Of a stretch of 64,000 nucleotides of DNA, positions 8,166 through 17,830 are shown piece by piece. How positions within the stretch are numbered: the first letter of the stretch is position 1; the number at the start of each line of letters is the position of its first letter. The position numbers and the translations under genes were made by a program. The stretch is from CAVURS01 sp963834425. Lineage in GTDB: Bacteria; Actinomycetota; Actinomycetes; Actinomycetales; CAVURS01. The notes beneath the pieces are model-generated. The model saw only the letters and a list, made by a program, of their open reading frames with translations, did not search any database and was not told where the DNA came from. The stretch is taken from the NCBI GenBank assembly GCA_963834425.1, contig CAWIBR010000013.1, positions 1-64,000 of the forward strand. Direction: 5' to 3'.

Positions 8166-8450
8166 AGGCGGGTGTGTCCGCGGGTCCGCTTTCTTTCGCG
8201 ATTCCAGCTCATTTTACAGAAAGGGTTTCTTGGCAACGAAGCGCAGCGAAGTTGAGCCGAGTCCGCGAGACCGCGCCGGGGCGAAGGCGGGCGGCGCAAC
8301 GACTCAAGCATCAGGTATTCTTCTTACGTTTCCGGGCAAAGAAGGGACTCATCGTATTTCTATAACCTAGTCTGACATTTTAGTAGAGGACATGTGGTCG
8401 TCCGTTCCATCACCTTCAGGCGGAGAAATGCTCTCAGCATGCTTTTCTTT

Positions 8451-8486
8451 TTTTGCGCCTTCTGCGCCTTTTTGCGGCCATTCCAT
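8451..8486 (+). repeat. Intergenic repeat, copy 2
   Basis: TTTTGCGCCTTCTGCGCC followed by TTTTTGCGGCCATTCCAT. It is the partner of the inverted copy at 7946-7980 and lies just after the end of the minus-strand fragment at 8501-8830. Confidence 0.6.
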
Positions 8487-8500
8487 TCCGGCTTTTCTCA

Positions 8501-8830
8501 TTATCCATGCGGGATGGTTTGTTCAATCCGCGGCATCCAGCCTTTGGAGCGCGAGCGCGGCCACACCCGGAAGGCATGCGGCTGGGTGTCGTGATGAAAC
8601 TCCCGCCAAATATGGATGAACGGCTCGGCCGGGGCCGCTTGAAAGAGGGCACGGATGTCCGCTTCATTGCAATCCTGCCGGAAAACATCGGCCCCGGCGG
8701 GGTCCAGCAGCGCCACGGCGAAGAGATCGTAATCCGTTTCCGGCAGCGACACCTTCGGCACGTCGATGCAGATCTTGATTCGGTTCGTCAGCCCGGAATC
8801 GAGGTCTGATTTGATGGGCGGAAATGCGCC
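8501..8830 (-). CDS. C-terminal fragment of an unidentified protein
   Basis: The reading frame is open from the join region through KSDLDSGLTNRIKICIDVPK, VSLPETDYDLFAVALLDPAG, EPFIHIWREFHHDTQPHAF and RVWPRSRSKGW to a stop at 8501. It has the look of a real conserved C-terminus (alternating beta strands, a Trp-rich end) but I cannot name the family. It could be the end of a glycosyltransferase like the fragment at 7763-7921, since both lie on the same strand in the same block. The 5' end is lost near 8830. Confidence 0.45.
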   Translation of the reverse strand, partial: GAFPPIKSDLDSGLTNRIKICIDVPKVSLPETDYDLFAVALLDPAGADVFRQDCNEADIRALFQAAPAEPFIHIWREFHHDTQPHAFRVWPRSRSKGWMPRIEQTIPHG

Positions 8831-10040
8831 CTGCAGCGCCGCGTTATCATCGAACTTCTCGCGCCGCCTGCTACTCGCAACGATCCTTCTGATTCTGTAC
8901 GGTTCTCTTTACCCGTGGAAGTTCAACCGTGAACCGTTGTCGGGCAGCCCTGTTCTCCAGGTCTGGTACTCGCAAAGCTACCCATCGGGTGCCCTGCGCT
9001 ACGAGGACATCATCCTGAATGTCTTTCTCTATGTTCCGGTCGGCTTGCTTTCGGTGATGATTCTCCGGAATCTGCCCCTGGTCGTTCGACTTGTGTTACC
9101 TGTCCTGCTCGGGTTCGTTTTGTCATACGGTGTTGAAACTGCGCAGGTCTATGACGCCACCCGCTTTCCGAGCCTGCTCGACGTTATCGCGAATACCGCC
9201 GGGACGCTTCTGGGTGCGGCCATCGCGCTTCCCACGACCGGACCATTGGTTCGCCTGTTTCGCTGGGCTGCCGAGCACCTGGAGATGTCGCGGTCCGCCT
9301 CAGCGATGCTGATGATTTTGGTACGTCGACCCGCTGTTCCCATTGCTTCCCGGCATCGGAATCTACACCGGGTTTAAGAAAGCTGCATGTCTTCGTTACT
9401 CAACCAGGAACCTTCACCGAAGCGGGACGTGCGTTCGTCGTTTACCTGACGCTCGGCGTTCTCCTCGCGGCTGAGCCTGGCGTCACGCTACTCCGGTTCT
9501 ATTGTTCTCGCTCTTGCTGGTTCCGTTCGAGTTCGTTTTGGCCGGGCGACAACCGCGGATTCTGGATATGCTTGGAGCCGCAGCCGCGGTCGCGACCTTT
9601 CTGTTGTTACACGACAGTACCCGTCGCTTGCGGTTTGCAGCCGGAGCTGCGATCATCTTCCTGGATATTGAGTGGTCTCGCCCCATACCACTTTCAGAAT
9701 CACCCGAATGCATTCAGCTGGACTCCTCTCGAAGCGACCTTCATATCCGACCGTTTTGACGCACTGCGAATCCTGATCGGAAAAGTAACCCTCTACGGAT
9801 CCGGTGTCTGGCTGCTGCGCGCGAACGGCCTCCGAACGGTCACTGCAGGAACGTTCATGGCGATATTCCTTGCGCTTATCGAGTTTGCCCAGAGGTGGCT
9901 GCCGGGACTCAACTCCCGAGCTCACCGATCCGCTAATCGCGGTAGCAATGGCGGTGGCGTTTTCCGCACTGGACGCCTCCCAGCGCAAACAACGTCGGAA
10001 AATGCCCTTAGCGGCGAAGCAACTCCGTACGTCTTCGTAG
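8814..10040 (+). CDS. VanZ-family membrane protein (several frameshifts)
   Basis: A polytopic membrane protein rebuilt over at least four frames. The first 190 residues form the VanZ domain: SRRLLLATILLILYGSLYPW, EDIILNVFLYVPVGLLSVMI, and the acidic helix YGVETAQVYDATRFPSLLDV. Further hydrophobic segments follow in other frames (VFVTQPGTFTEAGRAFVVYL near 9390, LLLVPFEFVLAGRQPR near 9510, RILIGKVTLYGSGVWLLRAN near 9770, GTFMAIFLALIEFAQRWLPG near 9850), so the protein is a long VanZ-like form of about 400 residues. The start is uncertain because a join lies close to 8830. Function is unknown; VanZ confers low-level teicoplanin resistance in enterococci. Confidence 0.65.
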
Positions 10041-10604
10041 TTTTACGGCCTCGTCCACCTGCTGCCAGAATTTCCTGAAGTAAAGCACAGCCGAGAGCAG
10101 ACTAAAAAAGACGACGAGCCACATCGCCACGAGAGCCGGAATACGGAGGTGGGGAGAACGAATACTGATCATCAGGAGACTGACAGCCAGCACCTGCGTG
10201 ACAAACTTAAGTTTCCCCAGATCACTTGCCTTTATCACGTAGCCTTCCGCTGCGGCGATACTGCGTAATCCGGAAACAGCGAACTCACGGCCGATGATGA
10301 CAATTGCCATCCAGCCTGGCAGTGCCTGTACCTGAACGAGCGACACCAGTGCCGCCGAAATGAGCAGCTTGTCGGCGATTGGATCCAGCAGTGTGCCGAC
10401 TGTGGTTACCTGATGCCTTCTTCGAGCGATATATCCGTCAAGAAGGTCTGTCGCGCCCGCTGCGAGAAAGATGGCAAGCGCAATGAACTCATTGGTGATC
10501 ACTGTCCCGAATGCGCTTATTGTGTATTCGCGCTCAACGAGGGCCGCTACTAAAAGCGGCACAAAGAAGATACGAATCAGCGAAAGCGCGTTGGGCAGAT
10601 TCAT
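10008..10604 (-). CDS. pgsA: CDP-diacylglycerol-glycerol-3-phosphate 3-phosphatidyltransferase
   Basis: A 198-residue membrane enzyme making phosphatidylglycerophosphate, the first step to phosphatidylglycerol. The CDP-alcohol phosphotransferase signature is complete at about residues 60-82: DGYIARRRHQVTTVGTLLDP followed by IAD, that is D-G-x2-A-R-x8-G-x3-D-x3-D. It begins MNLPNALSLIRIFFVPLLVA, as in PgsA, and has four to five hydrophobic segments. Its ATG at 10604 overlaps the stop of hflX (ATGA), so the two are translationally coupled. Its 3' end runs into the end of the convergent VanZ gene. Confidence 0.92.
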   Translation of the reverse strand: MNLPNALSLIRIFFVPLLVAALVEREYTISAFGTVITNEFIALAIFLAAGATDLLDGYIARRRHQVTTVGTLLDPIADKLLISAALVSLVQVQALPGWMAIVIIGREFAVSGLRSIAAAEGYVIKASDLGKLKFVTQVLAVSLLMISIRSPHLRIPALVAMWLVVFFSLLSAVLYFRKFWQQVDEAVKLRRRTELLRR

Positions 10605-11937
10605 GGACCGTCCGCGCGGAACCTCAAGAGCTGCCTGAGTGTTGACTCCGGCACCTCAGCAACGATGTCCACGTGATCGCCCGCATCAGTTCGCTTCACT
10701 ACCCGGGCATACTTCGTGAACGACGTGCAGCGCCGCACCCTCGGTATGTGGAATCCGCAGATGCACCTCTGAAACGGGATCCACGGGCAGGAGAGCGTCA
10801 ATGCGCGACATCAGCTCGGGGATGCCCTCACCCGTCCTCGCCGAGATCGTGACTGCCTGCTCCCTGCCGCCATCTGTCAGTCCCGCAGCCGCCAGCACTC
10901 GAGCTGTTGCAGCGTCGGCCTCATTCGGCGGAAGCAAATCGAGCTTGTTCAGAACAAGGATTTGCGGTGTACCCTCGGCCCGAATTTCCCGAAGAACCGC
11001 CAGAACATGCTCGACGTACGCAGGAGCCTGCTCCTCCACTGACATCGACGACGTGCAGCAGCAGAGCTGCATCGACAACTTCCTCAAGAGTGGCCCGAAA
11101 GGCCTTTACCAGCGTCGTCGGCAAATTGCGAATGAACCCGACCGTGTTGCTCAGCAGTACGCGGCGGTTCGAGGGCAGTACGAACTGGCGGACCGTTGGA
11201 TCCAGCGTGGCGAACATTCGCGCATCGGCGACCACGCCCGATCCGGTGAGGCGATTGAACAAGGTAGACTTGCCCGCGTTGGTGTACCCGACAAGGCTGA
11301 TGGTGGCGAGGGGAACTGCCTGACGCTGCCTGTACCCGGACTGAGCGCCCAGCCCGCACCGATTCCAGTTCATCCTCAAGCTTTTTGATTCGTCCCGAGA
11401 TTCTCCGCCGCTCGTTTCCAGCTGTGTTTCACCAGGACCTCTGGTGCCGATACCACCGCCGAGACGTGACATCTGCGTTCCGCGTCCGGTAAGCCGCGGA
11501 AGCATATAGTTTAATTGCGCAAGCTCAACCTGAAGCTGACCTTCACGGGTTCTGGCACGGCTGGCAAAGATGTCAAGGATCAGCTGCGTCCGATCAATGA
11601 CACGTGCGGGCAACGCCTGGTCGAGATTCCGCAGCTGCGTAGGCGTCAGGTCCCGATCAAAAATCACGACCTCCGCCTCGAGGGCCGCAGACCGGTTCCT
11701 GAGCTCCTCGACCTTGCCCGAACCGATCAGAGTCGCTGCGTCGGGAGCTTCACGCGCCTGAGTGAAGCGTTCCACTACCGCCGCACCTGCGCTCTCCGCC
11801 AACACTGACAGTTCGTCGAGAGACTCGGAGGTGTCGAAGTCGTCGCCGTCCACCACAGGAGCGGAGGATCGGCGCACAGGTCTCCCCTTGAGTTCCAACC
11901 CGACGAGGATTGCTCGCTCGCGGTTCACCGCAGGCAC
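10601..11937 (-). CDS. hflX: Ribosome-associated GTPase HflX (frameshifted)
   Basis: The N-terminal HflX domain (DELSVLAESAGAAVVERFTQ, IGSGKVEELRNRSAALEAEV, VIFDRDLTPTQLRNLDQALP) and the coiled-coil region with GGGIGTRGPGETQLE are intact. The GTPase domain follows: P-loop GYTNAGKST, switch region LDPT, LSNTVGFIRNLPT, then, after a frame change near 11045, QILVLNKLDL and ISARTGEGIPEL. A second change near 10705 leads to the C-terminus VAEVPESTLRQLLRFRADGP. HflX splits 70S ribosomes under stress. It starts five bases after the hfq stop, in the order hfq-hflX-pgsA. Confidence 0.92.
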
Positions 11938-11942
11938 CCGAC

Positions 11943-12254
11943 TTACTCCTGATGACCAGCGTGGATCGGAGGTGGTCCAGGCGCTGGTGGAACCTGAGGC
12001 GGCCCGGGAATCGCAGGCGCACCGTGCCCACCCGGACCGTGTGTGGCTCTTGAAACCACGACCGTCGAGATCGCGTGCTTGAAAATAAGTTGTTCCTGGT
12101 TTGCGGCTTCCAGGATCACCGAGTACTTATCAAAGCTCTTGATTCTGCCTGAAAGTTTCACCCCGCTCATCAGGTAGATGGTCAAGAAAGTCTTGTCTTT
12201 ACGTGCGTTATTTAGAAAAGCCTCTTGTATGTTTTGTTGTGCGAGCTTTTCCAT
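11943..12254 (-). CDS. hfq: RNA chaperone Hfq with Pro/Gly-rich tail
   Basis: A 103-residue protein whose first 68 residues are the Sm-like core: QQNIQEAFLNNARKDKTFLT, IYLMSGVKLSGRIKSFDKYS and the Sm2 motif LIFKHAISTV. YKHA is replaced by FKHA, a usual variant outside Enterobacteria. The last 33 residues are an unusual Gly/Pro/His-rich tail (PGPPQVPPAPGPPPIHAGHQ), likely disordered. First gene of hfq-hflX-pgsA, with a possible minus-strand -10 element TTAGAAT at 12305-12311. Hfq and HflX next to each other is a classic arrangement in Gram-negative phyla, which supports a non-actinobacterial origin of this block. Confidence 0.95.
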   Translation of the reverse strand: MEKLAQQNIQEAFLNNARKDKTFLTIYLMSGVKLSGRIKSFDKYSVILEAANQEQLIFKHAISTVVVSRATHGPGGHGAPAIPGPPQVPPAPGPPPIHAGHQE

Positions 12255-12409
12255 CTCGGCTCCTTGTCGCCGCTCGGGTGAGCGATACGCCCCTCTGGCA
12301 ACCCAATTCTAACAAAAAGTCTTAGGTTCCACTAACTAAGTGCTTTCGGACTAGTACTGGTAACCTTCCGTCGTTGTTTATAGTCGCTGGCACCGTACCA
12401 TGGGAACAG

Positions 12410-12553
12410 ATGGGACTCTTCGAAGTTGCGATCGTCCTGATCCTGTTCCTCTTCCTCGGTGTCATGACGCTGATGATCAACCCGCCGGAGAAATGGGTCG
12501 AGAAACTTACGGATACGAAAAAGAACAAGAAGGATCCTCAGCCACCCAGTTAG
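12410..12553 (+). CDS. 47-residue single-span membrane protein
   Basis: ATG 12410 opens a short frame: MGLFEVAIVLILFLFLGVMT, then LMINPPEKWVEKLTDTKK and NKKDPQPPS. One N-terminal membrane segment is followed by a basic, hydrophilic tail, a pattern shared with many small stress or secretion-associated proteins. I do not recognise it. It lies 25 bases before the PqaA-like gene on the same strand and divergent from hfq, so it may share the PqaA transcript. Confidence 0.5.
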   Translation: MGLFEVAIVLILFLFLGVMTLMINPPEKWVEKLTDTKKNKKDPQPPS

Positions 12554-12578
12554 CTGTGTGGGCGTGTAGAATGCTTGC

Positions 12579-13944
12579 GTGATCCGCGGACTCTCCAGCA
12601 TTGTCGTAACAGCTTTCGTTCTGATTGCAGCGTCGACGGAAACGGCACTTGACCGTTACGTCAAAGCGCCCGACCCCACCTACAAATATGAGCTGAGCAA
12701 AACAGTCAGAGAAGGAGAAACGACTGGTTTTGTCATCGAGCTTACCTCCCAAACGTGGCGAAGCAGCGCAGAGGTCGACAAGCCGGTGTGGAAACACTGG
12801 CTGACAATCATCCGGCTGGCCAGCATCCGGCATGAGACCGGGTTCCTGTTCATAACCGGCGGCGCAACCGGGCGGCCGGCACCCGACCAACTGGATCCTG
12901 CTCTGCGGAGGATTGCGGAACAGACACACTCGGTTGTCAGTGAACTTCGTATGATTCCGAACGAGCCCCTCACATTCGCAGGGGAATCTGCGTCTCGTAC
13001 TGAGGACGGTATTATTGCCTACACTTGGGACAAGTTCCTGCGCGGTGGCGATGACAACTGGCCGCTTCGTCTGCCGATGACTAAAGCTGCTGTTCGCGCA
13101 ATGGACACGGTCGCCGAGTTCTGCAAGACCAAAGATGCCGGTGGGCTCAACGTCACTCAGTTCGTCGTTTCCGGTGCATCGAAACGAGGCTGGACGACGT
13201 GGACAACCGCGGCGGTCGATAAGCGCGTTGTTGGCATTATTCCCCTTGTAATCGATGTGCTGAACGTCCAGCGGTCGATGGACCATCACTATCAGGCATT
13301 TGGGTTCTGGTCGCCTGCGATTCATGACTACATCGAAATGGGTCTCGAATCGCAGATGAAATCCCCTCGCTACAAGCAACTGATGGAGATCGAGGACCCG
13401 TACTCCTATCGAGACCGACTCACAATGCCGAAGATGATCATCAATGCCGCAGGAGATCAGTACTGGCAGCCGGATTCGTGGCGCTTTTATTTCGACGACC
13501 TGAAAGGGGAGAAGAACCTCAGGTACGTTCCGAACGCCGATCACTCCATGCGTGGATCCGACGTGCAGGACACGATGCTCGCGTGGTACGCAGCCTTTCT
13601 GGATAACAAACCCCGGCCGAAGATCGGCTGGAAGGTCTCAAAAAGAAGGTGTTCTGAAAGTCACGACTGACGCCGTGCCGACGACTGCAAAGCTGTGGCA
13701 GGCCACGAACACGGAGGGACGTGATTTCCGGCTGGTTAAGATCGGCCCCGCGTGGAAGTCCTCAGACCTGAGTGCGGTCAGTACGGGCAATTATGACGTT
13801 CAACTGCCTGAGCCTGAAAAGGGCTACAGTGCGTCGTTTGTGGAACTAACTTATGAGATCGATGAAAGGCCGCTGAAGTTAACCACTGGAGTGGTTGTTA
13901 CCCCCGCGGGGTTGCCCTTCAATGCGGGCAAGCCTTCGCGTTGA
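12579..13944 (+). CDS. PqaA-type (PhoPQ-activated pathogenicity-related) exported protein
   Basis: An exported alpha/beta-hydrolase relative of about 455 residues with a GTG start and a signal peptide (MIRGLSSIVVTAFVLIAAST). Landmarks are YVKAPDPTYKYELSK, WKHWLTIIRL, the nucleophile elbow region VVSGASKRGWTTW, IIPLVIDVLNV, SYRDRLTMPKMIINAAGDQYW and YVPNADHSM. One frame change near 13645 separates it from the C-terminal Ig-like part (YSASFVELTYEIDERPLKLT). The family is named after a PhoPQ-regulated Salmonella gene; its enzymatic role is not established, and similarity to glucuronoyl esterase-type folds suggests hydrolysis of a cell-wall or sugar ester. Confidence 0.85.
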
Positions 13945-14075
13945 TATCCTTACGGATAAGGAACAAGGTCAGAAGTAAAGAAGCCAGAATGGCGGAATTG
14001 TACGAGCTGAGCATTCTGCTGCGCTCGTCTCGACACGCTGATCCAGCCTGTGCTGCTCAGAACCCCGCCCAGAGC

Positions 14076-14882
14076 TTAGTGAACGTAGGGGTCACGATCC
14101 TGCTTTTTTTTCAGATAGACCTGAAACTTGCGGCGGGCTCGCTGCAACTTCCACTCGTGATACTGGCCCTTAATGTTTCCCCAGAACGTGGTGCGCGGCC
14201 GTGCTGGCGCCCAAGACGCAGTAGCGGAACGGCGGAAGTTCAGCGATCGGATATAAAAGTATCCGATCGCCATGCCTCCCAGGTGGGCGATATTGCTGAC
14301 CGGGCCGCCAATCGACGCGTACGAGTTCAGCAACTCAATCCCGCCAAGGATCATTACGAAGTACTTCGCTTTTATCGGGAACAGAAAGCTCATTAAGACC
14401 TGGCGGTCCGGGAAAAGCATGCCGAAAGCCAGCAAGAGTCCGAAGATCGCGCCTGAGGCACCGATGGTCCGTGAGAACGGGTTGCCGAACAGCAGGTTAG
14501 CGACGACTACACAGACACCCGCACCGACGCCGCAGAGGAAATAGAACTGCAGGAATCGTTTCGTACCCCACTGGTTCTCAAGATCAGCGCCGAACATCCA
14601 CAGGGCGAGCATGTTGAACAAAATGTGTCCAAACCCGTTGATGTCGTGGAAGAACATGTAGGTGGCGAGCTGCCAGACCATCAGTCGTGCCGCGACATCG
14701 TAAGGCCGCAGGAAGAAAATCTGGAAGGGGTCGCCCAGCGAGGAATGACCGATCAGGAAGTGGATGAGAAAGATGCCGATATTGGCGATAGGCAGCCATT
14801 TAACACCTTGCGGAAACATGCCAGAAGACCTGAAATAAGAGCGTTCACGCAGGGACATACGGCTAGACTCGTCTGAATTCAA
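14076..14882 (-). CDS. Rhomboid family intramembrane serine protease
   Basis: A 268-residue polytopic protein with the rhomboid catalytic layout: MWQ-type loop VWQLATYMFFHDINGFGHIL, FNMLALWMFG, the serine motif IGASGAIFG in the fourth helix, and the partner histidine in NIAHLGGMAIGY. A basic C-terminal tail (WKLQRARRKFQVYLKKKQDR) stays in the cytoplasm. It cleaves membrane proteins within the bilayer; the substrate is unknown. The 131 bases between PqaA and this gene (13945-14075) show nothing. Confidence 0.93.
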   Translation of the reverse strand: MNSDESSRMSLRERSYFRSSGMFPQGVKWLPIANIGIFLIHFLIGHSSLGDPFQIFFLRPYDVAARLMVWQLATYMFFHDINGFGHILFNMLALWMFGADLENQWGTKRFLQFYFLCGVGAGVCVVVANLLFGNPFSRTIGASGAIFGLLLAFGMLFPDRQVLMSFLFPIKAKYFVMILGGIELLNSYASIGGPVSNIAHLGGMAIGYFYIRSLNFRRSATASWAPARPRTTFWGNIKGQYHEWKLQRARRKFQVYLKKKQDRDPYVH

Positions 14883-15108
14883 GGTAGCAGAGGCTTGTGA
14901 CGGGGGTGCTCAGGTCTGCTTCCGCGATTCCCAGTGCAGGTGTGCGGGCCGGTGCGTGCCTTACGCGTCCAACTGATGCTTAGAAACTGTGACCGAGATA
15001 CCGTCTGGTGGCTCCACCTGGTTCCGCGTCGGGGGCGGAGTCTCAGATCCGGCGGCGTAATCGAACTCATTCGACGTCGACGTTAACCGTTGGTTTGCGC
15101 GCGCTGAA

Positions 15109-15440
15109 TCAGGAGAGCGCCGTATCGTCACCGTCTTCGGTGGTCGGAGAAGCGTACCTGCTGAGGAGGAAGGCTGCAAACTGGACAGCGATGCCCACCC
15201 CAAACCAGGCCTGCCAATGAGAAAACAACCTTGGCTGATGGCGAAATCGCCTGCCCACTTCAGGTCAGCGGCAAGCCGCCAAAAACCCAAAGCCCATGGC
15301 ATCAGTGCAAGTGGCGTCATCAGCGATGCGACGGCGAGCGCAGAGCGCCGGGCCCGCGCAGCCGCTGCACGCTTCCGGAGACTCAGCCGGATACGGACAA
15401 CCATGGCTGTCTTAGAGTGTACCAACACACAATCAGGCAT
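15109..15440 (-). CDS. Small two-span membrane protein (frameshifted)
   Basis: A small unrecognised membrane protein. The first frame gives a basic N-terminus (RIRLSLRKRAAAARARR) and one hydrophobic segment (SALAVASLMTPLALMPWALG); after a one-base slip near 15225 the second frame gives LFSHWQAWFGVGIAVQFAAF, LLSRYASPTTEDGDDTALS and a stop at 15109. The composition of both parts and the continuity across the slip argue for one gene of about 110 residues. A later start at 15404 is possible. The 226 bases between it and the rhomboid gene hold nothing I can name. Confidence 0.5.
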
Positions 15441-15525
15441 AGTTGTTTTCCGTGCTGCGGGGCTGAAAATGCGGTGATACGCTATCTCTGGCTCTTAACA
15501 AACGGAAAGGAACTGCACGCAAAAT

Positions 15526-16661
15526 ATGCGTAGAGTGAAAACTGCGGTCATCGGTGCCGGCTTCATGGGCAAGGTGCACGCCGAAGCGATCCGCCGGCTC
15601 GGAAATGTAGATCTTGTTGCAGTCGCAGGTGTCAGTGCGGAGGAAGCTCCCGCTTTGGACAGGCCATCGGAGTGGAGAAGACTTACGGCGACTACGTCAG
15701 CTGATCGCGGATCCGGATATCGAAGCCGTGCATGTTTGTACGCCCAACTCGCTGCACTACCCCGTGTCGAAGGCGGCGATGGAAGCTGGCAAAGCGTGCT
15801 TTGTGAAAAGCCGCTGAGCCTCTCCGCCGCCGAAGCACAGGAATGGTGAATCGCGAAGGCAAAAAGCTTCCGAACTGCGTAACCACAACCTTCGGTACTA
15901 CCCCGTAGTGCAGCAGATTCGCCGCATGATCGAGGCGGTGAACTCGGTGAGGTTCTCATTGTCCAGGGCACGTACTCGCAGGACTGGCTGCTGTACGACA
16001 CGGACTACAACTGGCGCATCAACGCGCGAGAACGGCCCCTGCGCGTCATGGGGATATCGGCTCGCACTGGATGGATCTGGTCCAGCACCTGACCGGCCTA
16101 AAGATCACTGCGCTCTGCGCCGACCTGCAGATCGTCCACAAAACCCGCAAGAGGCCCAAGGGCGAGATCGAGACATTCAGCGGCAAGAACTCCGAAGCCC
16201 GAAGACTACACCGAGGTTCCGATCGATACCGAGGATTTCGGCGCGGTACTGCTGCATCTGGGCGAGCGGGCGCGCGGGGCATTTACCGTCAGTCAGGTGA
16301 ATGCTGGCTGCAAGAACCGGTTTCAGATCGAGATCTTCGGAACCAAGTGCGGTGTGGTCTGGAATCAGGAGCGGCCGGACGAACTCTGGATCGGCCACCG
16401 CAACTCGCCGAACCAGCTCATGCTCAAGGATCCTTCGCTGCTGCTGCCGGCGGCCGCAGCCTATGCCGACCTGCCGGGCGGCCACAGCGAAGGCTACGAT
16501 GATACCCACAAGATGAACTTCCGGCGGTTCTACCGTCACGTGGCGGATCGTCCGCGCCCGTGGAATATCCGACATTCCGGGACGGACTCCACGGCATAAA
16601 GCTCCTGGAAAAGGTGATCGAAAGCAACGAGAAGCGAGGCTGGGTTCAAACGGGGATTTAG
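15526..16661 (+). CDS. Gfo/Idh/MocA family oxidoreductase (many frameshifts)
   Basis: An NAD(P)-dependent sugar-type dehydrogenase spread over several frames. The N-terminal Rossmann motif is VKTAVIGAGFMGKVHAEAIR; then IADPDIEAVHVCTPNSLHYP, CEKPLSLSAAEAQEW, RYYPVVQQIRRMIEAGELGE (rebuilt), MGDIGSHWMDLVQHLTG and CKNRFQIEIFGTKCGVVWNQ, ending NEKRGWVQTGI. The EKP motif lysine and the GSHWMDL histidine are the expected catalytic residues. At least six single-base shifts occur between 15650 and 16600, and all expected blocks are present in order, so the gene is probably intact in the organism. The substrate is unknown; it is probably a sugar or inositol. Confidence 0.85.
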
Positions 16662-17802
16662 TCACCCAAGAGCCGCAACGAAGCGCTCGTATATTGCAGG
16701 AGCGGGGAGCCGGTTCCAGGTTTCATTCACCTGGAGCGTCAGCCACTCGTTTACCGGCCGGGCGGCAGTGACCCCGGCCGTTTCCAGCCGCAGTTGATAT
16801 ACAGGAGAGTTGACGTTTACCGTCTTCAGCTGGAAGATGTTGGTGCCGCCCGGAAATCTGCGGATTTCGAAATTCGGGTTCCCGGAAAGACTCTTCAAGA
16901 CGACCTCTGAGGTTTCGACGGCCTTTCGAAAGCGGTCCTCAAAACCACCCAGCGTGTCCATCGCGACTGCCGCGAGGGGCCACGAGTGAGGCAGGCTACC
17001 GCCGAACATGCGTCTGGTGTGATACAAGCCTTCGAGGAGGGAAGCAGGTCCAGCTAAAATCGCTCCGCTCGTCGCGTTGAGATACTTCCACATCGAAACG
17101 TACACCGTATCGAAGAGGGCAGTGTACTCTGGGTTACGGGCCGCTTTGCGTAAGCACTGGCGATGAAAAGGCGGGCACCGTCCAGGTGCATCCCGACTTT
17201 CCGATCTCTTGCCGACCCGGAGATCTTCCTGATCTGCTCGAAGTCAAACTGCTGCCCCTGCTGGCGCCGCACAGGAGTCTCGATCTGGATGGCACCGACT
17301 GGTGTCAGCACGCGGCCGAGCTGCGCATCGTTAGCCGCTTCCTCGACCTCGTCGATCTTGAACGTAGCGCGTCCGGGAGCCAGCGGAACCAGATTGATGC
17401 CGCTGAGAGTCTGCATGCAGTCGCCGCAGTCGCGATAGAGATGGCTTTCTGCCTGAACCAGCGCACGATGCCGTGTGCCGCACAACAGCCGGATCGCAAG
17501 CTGATTGGCGAGGGTACTCTTGTTGGAAGCCAGACCGCGGCTTCTTTCCCGAGGACCTGCGCCATCCGCTTTTCCAGCTTCTCGACGACGCCTCCGAGGG
17601 AGTAGCTGTCCGGCTCAACGCGATCGTCGGCGGTGAGCTTTGTGAGCAGTGCGCTGTACTCGGCCGGCGTCATTGAGATTCCGTCGCCAGACGCGAAGAT
17701 ACGGACAGACTGCGGGTCGCCCGCGGCGGTGTCAGCAGCCATCGCCGGGAAAGCGGCCGCGAGGGGTGCGAGAAAAGTATCGCGTCGGCGCAGACCGTTC
17801 AT
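16662..17802 (-). CDS. Exported threonine-aldolase-like PLP lyase (frameshifted)
   Basis: Fold-type I PLP enzyme of the beta-eliminating lyase/threonine aldolase family, about 380 residues over three frames (shifts near 17535 and 17130). Unlike cytosolic LtaE it starts with a twin-arginine-like signal, MNGLRRRDTFLAPLAAAFPA followed by MAADTAA. Then SYSLGGVVEKLEKRMAQVLG, HRALVQAESHLYRDCGDCMQ, VGMHLDGARLFIASAYAK (the Asp that contacts PLP) and YVSMWKYLNATSGAIL with the likely Schiff-base lysine. Export suggests action on periplasmic amino acids or peptides. It is convergent with the Gfo/Idh gene. Confidence 0.8.
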
Positions 17803-17830
17803 TGTGCATGAACGGTATGCGCCCTGGGAA

